Source: Pararhizobium antarcticum (lineage in GTDB: Bacteria > Pseudomonadota > Alphaproteobacteria > Rhizobiales > Rhizobiaceae). Taken from it: 64,000 nucleotides of DNA. The notes beneath the pieces were generated by a model, which ran no database searches, was not told the origin of the DNA, and saw only the letters and a program-made list of their open reading frames with translations. Where the stretch lies: positions 186,001 through 250,000 of the forward strand of contig NZ_LSRP01000001.1 of the NCBI RefSeq assembly GCF_001885585.1, written 5' to 3'. Positions within the stretch are counted from its first letter, which is position 1. Each line of letters begins with the position of its first letter. Of this stretch, positions 55,032 through 63,736 are shown piece after piece. A program made the translations under genes and the position numbers.

Positions 55032-55880
55032 TCAGATCAGGCCGTATTGCGCCGCCTTGTTGCGCAGGAAGGGCAGGCCGTTGCCCATGACTTCCGCTTC
55101 GTCCTTGGCAACCGGGCGCCAGACCGCAAGCCCGTAGGCGACCTCCGGCGGCATATTGATGAAGCTCTCCATTGCCAGCCCGCCCTTGAAGCCGATCGCG
55201 GCAAGCGCCGCATAGATCTCGTCCCAGGGCACATTGCCGTAGCCGGGCGTACCGCGGTCGCTTTCGGAGAGATGGATGTATTTCAGGTGATCGCGGGCCA
55301 CGAGAATGCCGTTGGCCGCACCCTTTTCCTCAATGTTCATGTGATAGGTATCGAGGTGAACGAAGACATTATCGGCACCGACGCGCTCGATCATATCGAC
55401 CGCCTGCGCCGCCGTGTTGATCAGGTGGTTTTCATAGCGATTGACCGCTTCGACCCCCAGTTGGATGCCGCGTGTCTTGGCGTGTTTCGCCGCCGCCTGC
55501 AATGCGCGGGCGATGTTGTCATATTCCTTCTCGGTCGGGGGCACGCCGGTGCGCTCGCCGATACCGCCGAAGATCACGCCGGACAGGGCCTCGGCGCCCA
55601 TGTCCGCCGTCTTGTCGATGGCGACCGTGAGATGCTCGACGGCCTTTTCGGGATGCACGGAAGCCCAGGCATGTTCCGGCAGGCCGAGCGAGCAGACCGA
55701 GCGCAACTGGTGTTTTTCCAGAAGCTTGCGGCTGTGATCCGCATCGACCGCAGGCGCGTTCAAGAGCGCGATCTCGATGAAATCCATCTTGTACTTCACC
55801 GCGGCGGCAATTGCCTTTTCCGCGCCCTCGCGGTTCCAGTTCATTGTCCACATGCTTGTGTGAACGCCAAAACCTTCCAT
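55032..55880 (-). CDS. Sugar isomerase/epimerase (D-tagatose 3-epimerase-like TIM barrel)
   Basis: 282 residues. DTE/LRE-family signature: LGVEAVNRYENHLINTAAQA with the metal/catalytic Glu, VFVHLDTYHMNIEEKG, IHLSESDRGTPGYGNVPWDE and AMESFINM with the second catalytic Glu. These enzymes epimerise ketoses at C3, or isomerise aldoses in related branches such as D-apiose isomerase. It follows the transporter permease by four bases and precedes the kinase. Confidence 0.85.
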   Translation of the reverse strand: MEGFGVHTSMWTMNWNREGAEKAIAAAVKYKMDFIEIALLNAPAVDADHSRKLLEKHQLRSVCSLGLPEHAWASVHPEKAVEHLTVAIDKTADMGAEALSGVIFGGIGERTGVPPTEKEYDNIARALQAAAKHAKTRGIQLGVEAVNRYENHLINTAAQAVDMIERVGADNVFVHLDTYHMNIEEKGAANGILVARDHLKYIHLSESDRGTPGYGNVPWDEIYAALAAIGFKGGLAMESFINMPPEVAYGLAVWRPVAKDEAEVMGNGLPFLRNKAAQYGLI

Positions 55881-55884
55881 GGTC

Positions 55885-56880
55885 CTATCCCTTCTTGCGT
55901 TTGAAAATCTTGAAATGCGAGGATGCCCAGCGCAGCAGCATCACGGCGATGAGCAGGATGCCCCAGACGGCGGTTGCTAAGTGCTGGTTGGCGCCCATCA
56001 GATTGAGCCCCGATGACAGAAGCTGGAGCACGACCAGCGCGAGGAAGACCGGAATGACCCGGCCGAAGCCGCCGAACGGATTGACCCCGCCGAGGAAGCA
56101 GGCCAGCACCGTGATCAACAGGTAGGATTCGCCGTGGCCGACCCGCACCGAATTGAACCGCGCCAGCATGATGATGCCGGCTATCGCGCACATCGCACCC
56201 GACAGCATGTAGACGAGCACGAGCACCTTGCGGGTGTTGATGCCCGAATAGCGCGCGGCCTCGATGTTGGACCCGATCATATAGGTGCCGAAGCCGAGCT
56301 TGGTGCGGGTCAGGAGCACATGCCAGAGGAGTACGCAGGCGATGAGGATCAGAAGCGGGATCGGCACGCCGAGAATGCTGCCGTGACCGATCGGCTGCAG
56401 GAAGGCCGGGAAACCGGAGACATCGCCGCCGCGCGTCAGGAATTCGCCAAGGCCACGCAGAAAGATCATCATCGACAGCGAGACCAGGATCGGATGCGCC
56501 TTGGTATAGGCGATGACCAGGCCCATCAGCAGGCCGCTCAAAGCGCCGACGCCGATGGCCAGCAGGCTGCCGATCAGGAAGGCGCCAGGTCCGGCATCGA
56601 CACCGCCATTCTTCTGCAGGTACCAGGCGACCGTCAGGCCGGCGATATTGGCGGTGAAGGTGATGGCCAGATTGAGCCCGCCGGTCAGGATCGGCAGGAG
56701 CATGGCGAGCGTCAACAGCCCGAGCTCGGGCAACTGGAACGCCACGGAGCCAAAGGTCGCCCCCGTCAGGAACTGCGGCGAGCCGATGCTGAAGACGATC
56801 ATCACGGCAATGAAGGCGGCCCCCGGCCCGGCAATGTCAGGACCGACCCAATGCGAGACGCGGTTGAGGAAGGATCTCAT
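55885..56880 (-). CDS. Sugar ABC transporter permease (RbsC family)
   Basis: 331 residues, eight to ten membrane spans of the RbsC/XylH class, with GIMLARFNSVRVGHGESYLL and FLGGVNPFGGFGRVIPVFLA as the conserved cytoplasmic-loop block. One of two related permeases, probably forming a heterodimer in the inner membrane. Overlaps its partner by four bases. Confidence 0.92.
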   Translation of the reverse strand: MRSFLNRVSHWVGPDIAGPGAAFIAVMIVFSIGSPQFLTGATFGSVAFQLPELGLLTLAMLLPILTGGLNLAITFTANIAGLTVAWYLQKNGGVDAGPGAFLIGSLLAIGVGALSGLLMGLVIAYTKAHPILVSLSMMIFLRGLGEFLTRGGDVSGFPAFLQPIGHGSILGVPIPLLILIACVLLWHVLLTRTKLGFGTYMIGSNIEAARYSGINTRKVLVLVYMLSGAMCAIAGIIMLARFNSVRVGHGESYLLITVLACFLGGVNPFGGFGRVIPVFLALVVLQLLSSGLNLMGANQHLATAVWGILLIAVMLLRWASSHFKIFKRKKG

Positions 56881-57875
56881 CGGCGCGCTCCTTCCCGCAT
56901 GAATGGCAAGAGACGCTCGATGCTGGTGTTGGACAGCGTGATCGCGACCAGGATGATGGCGCCGATGATCATCTTGAAGGCAAAGGGCGAGACACCCATC
57001 AGGTTGAGGCCGTTCTGGGTAATCGAAATCATCAGCACGCCGAGCACGCAGCCGAGCACCGTGCCCTTGCCGCCGCCCAGGCGCGCGCCGCCGAGAACCA
57101 CCGCTGCGAGAACATCCAGTTCACGGCCGTAAAGCGCATTGGGCACGACCTCCTGCGCATAGTGCGCCTGGATCAGACCCGCGATGCCGGCCATCAGGCC
57201 CAGCCAGCCAAAGGCGATGAACTGCATGGCGCCGACATTGATGCCGAAGCGGCGCGCGCCCTCCGGATTGTCGCCGAAGGCATAGAGCTGTCGCCCGGTG
57301 GTCGTACGGGTGATCAGCACCCAGGTGGCGATGACGCAGACGACCATGACCAGAACCGGAAGCGTGATTTCCACCCAGCTGCCATCGGCCATCTCATGCT
57401 CGAACAGGATAACGCGGCTCGTCAGCCAGTCCGGCAGATTGTAGATCGACACGCCACGCGTGAAGAACATCAGCAGGCCGAAATAGATATTGAAGGTGGC
57501 GATGGTGGCGACGATCGAGATGATCTTGAACCGGTGGATCAAGAGCGCATTGATCGCGCCGAGCGACACGCCGAGAACAGCCGCGATCACAAGGCCGGAG
57601 ATCCAGCCGCCACCGCCGATGCTTTCCAGCAGAAGCGCCGCGACATACTGGACGACCGAGGCCGCGACCGCGAACGAGATGTCGATGCCGCCGGCGATCA
57701 GCACCACCAGCAAGCCCACGGCAAAGATGATGTTGACCGAACTCGTGTTCAAAAGGTCAAAGGCATTGCCGAGCGTGAAGAAGCGCTCTGTTGCCAGCGA
57801 CAGGAACAGGCTGATGAGCAGGATGACGGCGAGAAGTGCAAATTCTGTGGCGTGGGATTGAATGATCTTACGCAT
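56877..57875 (-). CDS. Sugar ABC transporter permease (RbsC family)
   Basis: 332 residues with RbsC-type spans: VGLLVVLIAGGIDISFAVAA near the N-terminus and AAVVLGGARLGGGKGTVLGC as the conserved loop. It pairs with the next permease. Overlaps the ATPase gene by eight bases, in the order binding protein, ATPase, permease, permease. Confidence 0.92.
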   Translation of the reverse strand: MRKIIQSHATEFALLAVILLISLFLSLATERFFTLGNAFDLLNTSSVNIIFAVGLLVVLIAGGIDISFAVAASVVQYVAALLLESIGGGGWISGLVIAAVLGVSLGAINALLIHRFKIISIVATIATFNIYFGLLMFFTRGVSIYNLPDWLTSRVILFEHEMADGSWVEITLPVLVMVVCVIATWVLITRTTTGRQLYAFGDNPEGARRFGINVGAMQFIAFGWLGLMAGIAGLIQAHYAQEVVPNALYGRELDVLAAVVLGGARLGGGKGTVLGCVLGVLMISITQNGLNLMGVSPFAFKMIIGAIILVAITLSNTSIERLLPFMREGARR

Positions 57876-59382
57876 AGACGGCAGCCTCGATGTCCTTCAG
57901 CGTGCACTGACGCGGATCAAAAGCGCCGCTGATCCGGCCGCCGGCCATATGCAGCACGCGGTCCGCGTTGAAATAGACCTCCGGCACCTCGTCGGAGATA
58001 AGGATGATCGCCAGACCGCTTTCGGCCAGTTTCGCAACGATCTCGAAGATCCCGGCGCGCGCACCGACATCGACACCGACGGTCGGCGCATCGAGGATCA
58101 GGAGTTTCGGATCGGTCGCCAGCCATTTTGCAATCGCGATGCGCTGCTGGTTGCCGCCCGACAGCGTCGAGATCGCATCGGTTTGCTTGCCGATCTTGAC
58201 GCCGAGATCGGCGATCCATTGCGCAACCAGCCGCTGCTTGCGCTCGTCCGACAGCAAGCCGCCGGACCGAATGCCGTCAAGCGAGGCAATCACGAGATTG
58301 TCGGCGATCGACTGTGGCTGGATCAGACCAAGCGACAGCCGGTCCTCGGAAAGATAGGCGACACCGGCCTCGATTGCCTCGCGGTTCGAGGAAAACCGCA
58401 CGGGCTTGCCGTCCAGAAAAATCTCGCCGGATTGCGGCTTCGACATGCCGAACAGGGAGAGTGCGATTTCCGTGCGCCCGGCGCCGAGCAGGCCGGTGAT
58501 GCCAAGCGTTTCGCCCTTGCGGACGGTAAAGGAAACATCCTCGAACTGGCCCGGTCGCGTCAGGTTCTTCACCTCCAGCACGACGGGGTTTGCGTCGCGC
58601 GTCTTGGCGCGCACGTGCTGGTCGAAGGTTCGGCCGGTCATCAGTTCGGTGATCCGCGACTGGGTCAGACCCTCGGTCGGATAGACGCCGACAAGCGCGC
58701 CGTCGCGCAGCACCGTCAGACGGCTTGAAATCTCAAGCACTTCGGCCAGCCGGTGACTGACGAACACGACGGCAACGCCTGAAGTCGAGAGCGTGCGCAC
58801 GATCTCGAGCAGGTGATCGGTCTCGGACTGGGTCAGCGACGCCGTCGGCTCGTCCATGAAGACAATCTTCGCCTCGCCGACCAGGGCGCGGGCGATCGCC
58901 ACGATCTGGCGCTGGGCGATCGGAAAGTCCTTGAGCGGCAGGTCGACATCAAGCGTCACGCCCAGCTTTTTCAAGGCCCGGATCGCAATCTCGCGCATGT
59001 GTCCATAATTCACGAAGCGCGGCCAGCGGCCGAGCAGGGTCTGGAAGGCGATGTTTTCGGCAACGGTCATCTCGGGAAACAGAGCGAGGTCCTGCCAGAT
59101 CACCTGGATACCACCGTTCTGCGCCGTGACCGGCGACATCTGCGCATAGGTCTGGCCATCGTAATCAATGACAGCACCCGGTTCCGGGCGGTAGACGCCG
59201 GTGATGATCTTGATCAACGTGCTCTTGCCGGAGCCGTTTTCGCCGGCCAGGCAGTGCACTTCGCCCGGCAGGACATCGAAACTGACATTCTTCAGCGCCT
59301 TGACGCCGCCAAAGGTCATATTGATGTTGCGCAGGGACAGAAGCGGCCTTGGGCCTGCATGTGCGCCGGAGGGCTCGGTCAT
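57868..59382 (-). CDS. Sugar ABC transporter ATP-binding protein (RbsA family)
   Basis: 504 residues with two ABC cassettes. The first has GENGSGKST (about residue 49) and Walker B IVFMDEPTASLT. The second has the degenerate Walker A GLLGAGRTE and an intact LSGGNQQR signature, the usual RbsA/XylG asymmetry. It drives uptake of a monosaccharide with the two permeases. It starts about 86 bases after the binding-protein gene. Confidence 0.94.
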   Translation of the reverse strand: MTEPSGAHAGPRPLLSLRNINMTFGGVKALKNVSFDVLPGEVHCLAGENGSGKSTLIKIITGVYRPEPGAVIDYDGQTYAQMSPVTAQNGGIQVIWQDLALFPEMTVAENIAFQTLLGRWPRFVNYGHMREIAIRALKKLGVTLDVDLPLKDFPIAQRQIVAIARALVGEAKIVFMDEPTASLTQSETDHLLEIVRTLSTSGVAVVFVSHRLAEVLEISSRLTVLRDGALVGVYPTEGLTQSRITELMTGRTFDQHVRAKTRDANPVVLEVKNLTRPGQFEDVSFTVRKGETLGITGLLGAGRTEIALSLFGMSKPQSGEIFLDGKPVRFSSNREAIEAGVAYLSEDRLSLGLIQPQSIADNLVIASLDGIRSGGLLSDERKQRLVAQWIADLGVKIGKQTDAISTLSGGNQQRIAIAKWLATDPKLLILDAPTVGVDVGARAGIFEIVAKLAESGLAIILISDEVPEVYFNADRVLHMAGGRISGAFDPRQCTLKDIEAAVYA

Positions 59383-59467
59383 TCGGAATGCCTAACAGGA
59401 AATGCGGTCAGGGAACCTGCCGGGCCAGCCGAAGCCGGCCCAGCAGTCGGGAGAACCCTGTTGTGGA

Positions 59468-60445
59468 TCAGAGGCCCATGCCGGCCAGTTCGTCCACAGT
59501 GTCCTTGTTGATCGGCAGCAACTGGTCGACGATGATGTCGTTGCCAACAGGCTTGATCACACCGAGACCCGGAATGTCGTCGCCGTCCTTGACGCTTTCG
59601 CCCTTGATCAGGCGATCGGCCATGGTGACGAAGACTTCGCCAGCCTGCTTCGGATTCCACATGAAGCCGCCGGAAATGGCATCCGACTTGATGAGCTTCT
59701 GGCCCTGGCCGGGCGAAAACGGCCCGAGCACGAAGATTTCGCCGGTCTTGCGACGCTCTTCGACAGCACGGCCGGCACCGATCGGACCCTGGCTGCCGAA
59801 AGCGAGGAAGCCATGAAGGTTCGGATGGGCGGCGATCAGGTCAAGCGCCGTCGACCGGCTCTTGTCCACATCTTCAGCCACCCCATAGCGTTCGCCAACA
59901 AGCGTCATGTCCGGATGGTTGGCCTTGATATAGGCGATGGCGGCATCGGCCCAGGCATTGTGCAAAGGCACGGTCAGCGAACCGACGAAGACAGCATAAT
60001 CGCCCTTGCCGCCCATTTTTTCCGCCAGCAGCTTGCCATGCGCCTCACCGAAACCGGTGGACGACGCCAGTTCGAAGTTCCAGTCGGCGCCCTTCTGGCT
60101 CGGCGATTCATGGGTGACGACGAAAATGCCGGCATCCTTGGCTTTCTGCAGCACGGGTTCGAGCACCTTGGCATCATTCGGTACGACGCCGATGACCTTG
60201 ACGCCCTGGGCGATCAGATCTTCGATGGCGCGCACCTGAAGCGCCGGATCGGCACTGGTCGGCCCGACCATGAAGGCATCGAGACCGAGCTTGGCACCCT
60301 GCTCCTTGATGCCGGCCTCCATGGCGTTGAACCACGGAATGCCGCCGATCTTGACGACCACACCCACCTTGTCGGCAGCGAATGCCGAAAACGCAACACC
60401 AAGCGACAAGGACGCAGCAAGCGCCGCGACAACAAATTTCTTCAT
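59468..60445 (-). CDS. Periplasmic sugar-binding protein (RbsB family)
   Basis: 325 residues from the ATG at 60445, with GGAGGAGG nearby upstream. Signal peptide 1-23 (cleaved after AFSAFA). Type I periplasmic-binding fold: GGIPWFNAMEAGIKEQGAKL, VRAIEDLIAQGVKVIGVVPN and FVVTHESPSQKG. It binds a monosaccharide in the periplasm for the adjacent transporter. First gene of the minus-strand operon, under operators bound by the divergent LacI regulator. Confidence 0.92.
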   Translation of the reverse strand: MKKFVVAALAASLSLGVAFSAFAADKVGVVVKIGGIPWFNAMEAGIKEQGAKLGLDAFMVGPTSADPALQVRAIEDLIAQGVKVIGVVPNDAKVLEPVLQKAKDAGIFVVTHESPSQKGADWNFELASSTGFGEAHGKLLAEKMGGKGDYAVFVGSLTVPLHNAWADAAIAYIKANHPDMTLVGERYGVAEDVDKSRSTALDLIAAHPNLHGFLAFGSQGPIGAGRAVEERRKTGEIFVLGPFSPGQGQKLIKSDAISGGFMWNPKQAGEVFVTMADRLIKGESVKDGDDIPGLGVIKPVGNDIIVDQLLPINKDTVDELAGMGL

Positions 60446-60574
60446 GCGATTTCCTCCTCCAAACCCCATCGGGGCATAATCCGGCCGCCGGGGACGACGG
60501 ACCCTCCAAATCTGATCATGGATGGATGCGGGCTGGCCCTATCCTCCAAACCGCCTCCTCAAGCGGTACCGCGC

Positions 60575-60586
60575 TGCACAATCGAT
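60575..60586. promoter_or_regulatory. LacI operator half-site copy
   Basis: TGCACAATCGAT is identical to the left part of the main operator at 60597 and set 22 bases away, about two helical turns, on the same face. It probably supports cooperative binding at the sugar-operon promoter. Confidence 0.5.
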
Positions 60587-60596
60587 ATTTCTTTTT

Positions 60597-60614
60597 TGCA
60601 CAATCGATGGTGCA
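60597..60614. promoter_or_regulatory. LacI-family operator
   Basis: TGCACAATCGATGGTGCA is an 18-base palindrome symmetric at 16 of 18 positions and centred on the CG step of ATCGAT, typical of LacI-family sites. It lies between the sugar ABC operon and its divergent LacI gene. Confidence 0.7.
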
Positions 60615-60784
60615 ATTAATATCAAATAGATTTATTGTTTCGTCAAGGGGAGATTGGCACTAGAGCATGAGTGGATTTCGCAGGCTTTGGCTCCCCGTTC
60701 TATGCGGTGAATTCAATGCATTAGAAACACTGCGCTTTTCCGCCCGCACGGCCGGGGAAGGACTGGGGCAAGACTGGGGGAACC

Positions 60785-61843
60785 ATGCGGCAAGAGAGCA
60801 AGAAGAAGGCGACGATCTACGACCTCTCGGTGCTGTCGGGATGTTCGGCTTCCACCGTCAGTGCCGTGCTCAATGGAACCTGGCAGAAGCGCCGCATCAA
60901 GGAAAGCACGGCCGACCTGATCCGCAGCCTTGCCGAAAAACACCAATATACGGCGAACCTCCAGGCACGCGGGCTGCGCAGTTCGCGCTCCGGCCTCGTC
61001 GGCCTCTTGCTGCCGGTGCATGACAACCGCTATTTTTCTTCGATGGCCCAGACCTTCGAGGCCCATGTGCGCGCTCGCGGCCAGTGCCCGATCGTCGTCA
61101 GCGCCTGCCGCGATCCGCAGGAAGAGCGCCGGACGGTGGAAACGCTGATCTCATATTCTATCGACGAACTCTTCGTCGCCGGCGCCACCGACCCGGACGG
61201 CGTGCATGCCGTCTGCGAAGCGGCTGGTCTCAAACACATCAATCTCGACCTGCCCGGCACCAAGACCCATTCCGTCATCAGCGACAACTACGAAGGCGGC
61301 AGATTGCTGACCGAGGCGATCATCCGCCATTGCCAGGGTGACCGACCGCTAGAGCCGGAGGAACTCTATCTGTTCGGGGGTCGCAACGACCATGCCAGCC
61401 GCGAGCGTATCCGCGGTTTCCGCGAGGTGAAGCGCGAAATCTTCGGCGTCGATCCGGACGAATGCATCCAGCCAACGGGCTATTCGCCAGCCATGACCCA
61501 GAAGGCATTCGAAACCTTCTACGCGCGTGAAGGCCACCTGCCCCGCGCCTTTTTCATCAATTCCTCGATCAATTTCGAAGGCCTCCTGCGGTTCCTCGGC
61601 CAGCATCCGCATGAGACCTTCGCCGATATCGTCGTCGGCTGCTACGACTACGACCCGTTCGGTTCCTTCCTGCCCTTTCCCGTCATCATGATCCGCCAGG
61701 ACGTGGAAAGCATGATCGCCAAGGCCTTCGAAATCATCGACCAGCCACGCTCGGCACCGCAACTGCACCTGATCCGCCCGGAACTGGTGCCGCCGCGCAC
61801 TGCGCTGATGGGCCCGCTGGATGCGCTGAAGGACATCGACTGA
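60785..61843 (+). CDS. LacI-family regulator of the sugar operon
   Basis: 352 residues. N-terminal LacI helix-turn-helix TIYDLSVLSGCSASTVSAVL, then NGTWQKRRIKEST; periplasmic-binding-like effector domain with VGLLLPVHDNRYFSSMAQTF. It begins 339 bases from the divergent binding-protein gene, and an operator lies between. It likely represses the ABC-isomerase-kinase-aldolase operon and responds to the sugar or a derivative. Confidence 0.9.
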   Translation: MRQESKKKATIYDLSVLSGCSASTVSAVLNGTWQKRRIKESTADLIRSLAEKHQYTANLQARGLRSSRSGLVGLLLPVHDNRYFSSMAQTFEAHVRARGQCPIVVSACRDPQEERRTVETLISYSIDELFVAGATDPDGVHAVCEAAGLKHINLDLPGTKTHSVISDNYEGGRLLTEAIIRHCQGDRPLEPEELYLFGGRNDHASRERIRGFREVKREIFGVDPDECIQPTGYSPAMTQKAFETFYAREGHLPRAFFINSSINFEGLLRFLGQHPHETFADIVVGCYDYDPFGSFLPFPVIMIRQDVESMIAKAFEIIDQPRSAPQLHLIRPELVPPRTALMGPLDALKDID

Positions 61844-61876
61844 CAACCACAAGGCCCGGCGCCCACCCTTGACCGG

Positions 61877-62347
61877 TCAGGCATCGACGGGAACGAAGAG
61901 GCCCAGCTTGATATCCTTCAGCACGACATTGGTGTGGATCCGCCGGATCTGCGGGTTCTGCGCCATGATGCCGGCGGTGATTTCGTCGTAGTGGCCAACA
62001 TCCCTTGCCGTAATGATGGCAATGAGGTCGACCGAACCCGTGACATAATAGACCTGCTGGATATGGTCCTGCCTGTCGGCCCAGAGGCGGAATTTCGACA
62101 GCGCGTCATAGTTTTCGCGTTCGATCTCCATGCCGGCGATGAAGGTCATTGCATTGCCGGCTGCCTTCCTGTCGACGACGGCGATCTCGGCTGCAATCAC
62201 GCCATCTTCGCGCATGCGCTTCAGCCGCCGTTGCACCGCAGACGCCGATAGCCCGACCTGCTCGGCGATGACTTCAGCCTTTAACTGGCAATTTCTCTGG
62301 ACGATCTCCAGAATGCTCCGGTCAAACGCATCGAGTGGTCCCGACAT
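61877..62347 (-). CDS. Lrp/AsnC-family regulator
   Basis: 156 residues from the ATG at 62347, with GGAGG seven bases ahead; an ATG at 62365 lacks this. Helix-turn-helix QLKAEVIAEQVGLSASAVQR, then RLKRMREDGVI; RAM domain with VYYVTGSVDLIAIITARDVG. It is divergent from a homocysteine methyltransferase-like gene, and a dyad sits between them, so local amino-acid-responsive control is likely. Confidence 0.9.
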   Translation of the reverse strand: MSGPLDAFDRSILEIVQRNCQLKAEVIAEQVGLSASAVQRRLKRMREDGVIAAEIAVVDRKAAGNAMTFIAGMEIERENYDALSKFRLWADRQDHIQQVYYVTGSVDLIAIITARDVGHYDEITAGIMAQNPQIRRIHTNVVLKDIKLGLFVPVDA

Positions 62348-62469
62348 TCCAACGCCTCCGTTCATGGCGCAAGCGGCGCTTGTGCCGCGTGGCAGGCATA
62401 TCCTTCGACGACGTCAAGAACAAGCAGGCTGCGGTTCTCCCGTTTCATTGGGCGATATTGTGTGCTTAC

Positions 62470-62496
62470 GCCGCATTCTGTGTGAAAATTTGCGGC
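62470..62496. promoter_or_regulatory. Dyad between lrp-like and methyltransferase genes
   Basis: GCCGCA (62470-62475) and TGCGGC (62491-62496) are inverted arms around a 15-base AT-rich centre containing GTGAAAATT. Placement in the divergent gap makes it a candidate site for the Lrp-type regulator. The match to an Lrp consensus is only loose. Confidence 0.35.
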
Positions 62497-62581
62497 AGAA
62501 CGTCGAAGTGGCCTATTAATGTGCCCGGGCGCTGCGATACCGACGTGGCCGACTGCAAACCGCGCAACCGGAGCCGATTCC

Positions 62582-63490
62582 ATGAACGATATCCTCATTC
62601 TCGACGGCGGCATGAGCCGGGAACTGGTTCGCCTTGGTGCGCAACTGCGCCAGCCCGAGTGGTCGGCTCTGGCGCTGATTGACACGCCGGACATCGTTCG
62701 CGACGTGCACCGGGAGTTCATGGAGGCAGGTGCCGACGTCGTCACCACCAACAGTTACGCCCTGGTGCCCTTCCATATCGGCGAAACCCGGTTCCGCACC
62801 GAGGGCGAAGCGCTGATCGCCCTGTCCGGGCGGTTGGCCCGCGAGGCAGCCGATGCGTTTACCGCACGCAAGGTGCGCGTCGCCGGATCTCTGCCGCCGA
62901 TTTTCGGGTCCTACGAGCCGCAGCTTTTCGAGCCGGCGAAGGTCCAGGACTATCTCTGCGTCCTCGTTGCCGGTCTTTCACCCTACGTCGATGTCTGGCT
63001 GGGCGAGACGCTCTCCCTGATCGCCGAGGGTGAAGCCGTGCGGCTGGCGGTTGCCCGCACCGGAAAACCACTGTGGATTTCCTTCACGCTGACGGACGCA
63101 CCCGCCGAAACGACCGTCGGTCTGCCACGACTGCGTTCCGGCGAAACCGTTGAACAGGCAGCAACCTGGGCAGTTTCCGCCGGTCTTCAGGGCCTGCTCT
63201 TCAATTGCAGTCGTCCGGAAGTGATGGCGGACGCCGTGCGCGTGGCCGCAAACATCTTTGGCGAACACAAGGCGCAGATCGCAATCGGTGTCTATGCCAA
63301 CGCCTTCGAACCGCTTCAGGAAGAGGGCGCCGCCAACGAGGCCCTCCACGCCACCCGCGAGGATCTGACCGGGGATGTCTATTGCGATTTCGCCGCAAGC
63401 TGGGTGGAGGCCGGCGCATCGCTGATCGGCGGCTGCTGTGGCGTCGGAACCGCGCATATCCACCGCCTGGCAAACAGGCTCAGATACTGA
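62582..63490 (+). CDS. Homocysteine S-methyltransferase family protein
   Basis: 302 residues from the ATG at 62582; the frame is open to 62519. Barrel motifs are LILDGGMSRELVRLG and DVVTTNSYALVPFHIGE. Zinc-binding cysteines are in LFNCSRPE and the C-terminal GGCCGVGTAHIH. It transfers a methyl group, typically from S-methylmethionine or a betaine/sulfonium donor, to homocysteine. The donor is not predictable. Paired with the divergent Lrp regulator. Confidence 0.87.
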   Translation: MNDILILDGGMSRELVRLGAQLRQPEWSALALIDTPDIVRDVHREFMEAGADVVTTNSYALVPFHIGETRFRTEGEALIALSGRLAREAADAFTARKVRVAGSLPPIFGSYEPQLFEPAKVQDYLCVLVAGLSPYVDVWLGETLSLIAEGEAVRLAVARTGKPLWISFTLTDAPAETTVGLPRLRSGETVEQAATWAVSAGLQGLLFNCSRPEVMADAVRVAANIFGEHKAQIAIGVYANAFEPLQEEGAANEALHATREDLTGDVYCDFAASWVEAGASLIGGCCGVGTAHIHRLANRLRY

Positions 63491-63658
63491 TCCCCAGCGC
63501 AACGCACCGGCAAGGATCGGCCTGGAGACCGGGATCGGGGCCGCAGTAAATTTTTCCGTGAAGCGCCTCGGCAAGGCAGGGATTGAACAGATCCGGCCTT
63601 GGCTATATGCAGCAAAGCCGGGGCTAGGCGCCACAAACGCGTGAAAACGTGGAATCAC

Positions 63659-63676
63659 TCAGTAAAAATTTACTGA
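63659..63676. promoter_or_regulatory. Palindromic operator before the second LacI gene
   Basis: TCAGTAAA-AA-TTTACTGA is a perfect eight-base inverted repeat, 61 bases before the LacI start. A related half-site CAGTAAATTT occurs at 63544. This suggests autoregulation by the downstream LacI-family protein. Confidence 0.6.
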
Positions 63677-63736
63677 AATCTGTTTCCTCCGATGCGTGGC
63701 TGTGGCAGGCTGGGCGGCAGGCGGAAAAATGGAACG

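Larger units (their letters stand above)
60446..60784. other. Divergent promoter region with LacI-type operators
   Basis: 339 bases between the binding-protein gene and the LacI gene. The centre (60575-60650) is AT-rich and contains two TGCACAATCGAT copies, 22 bases apart, the second extending into a near-perfect palindrome. No coding sequence is convincing. Confidence 0.6.
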
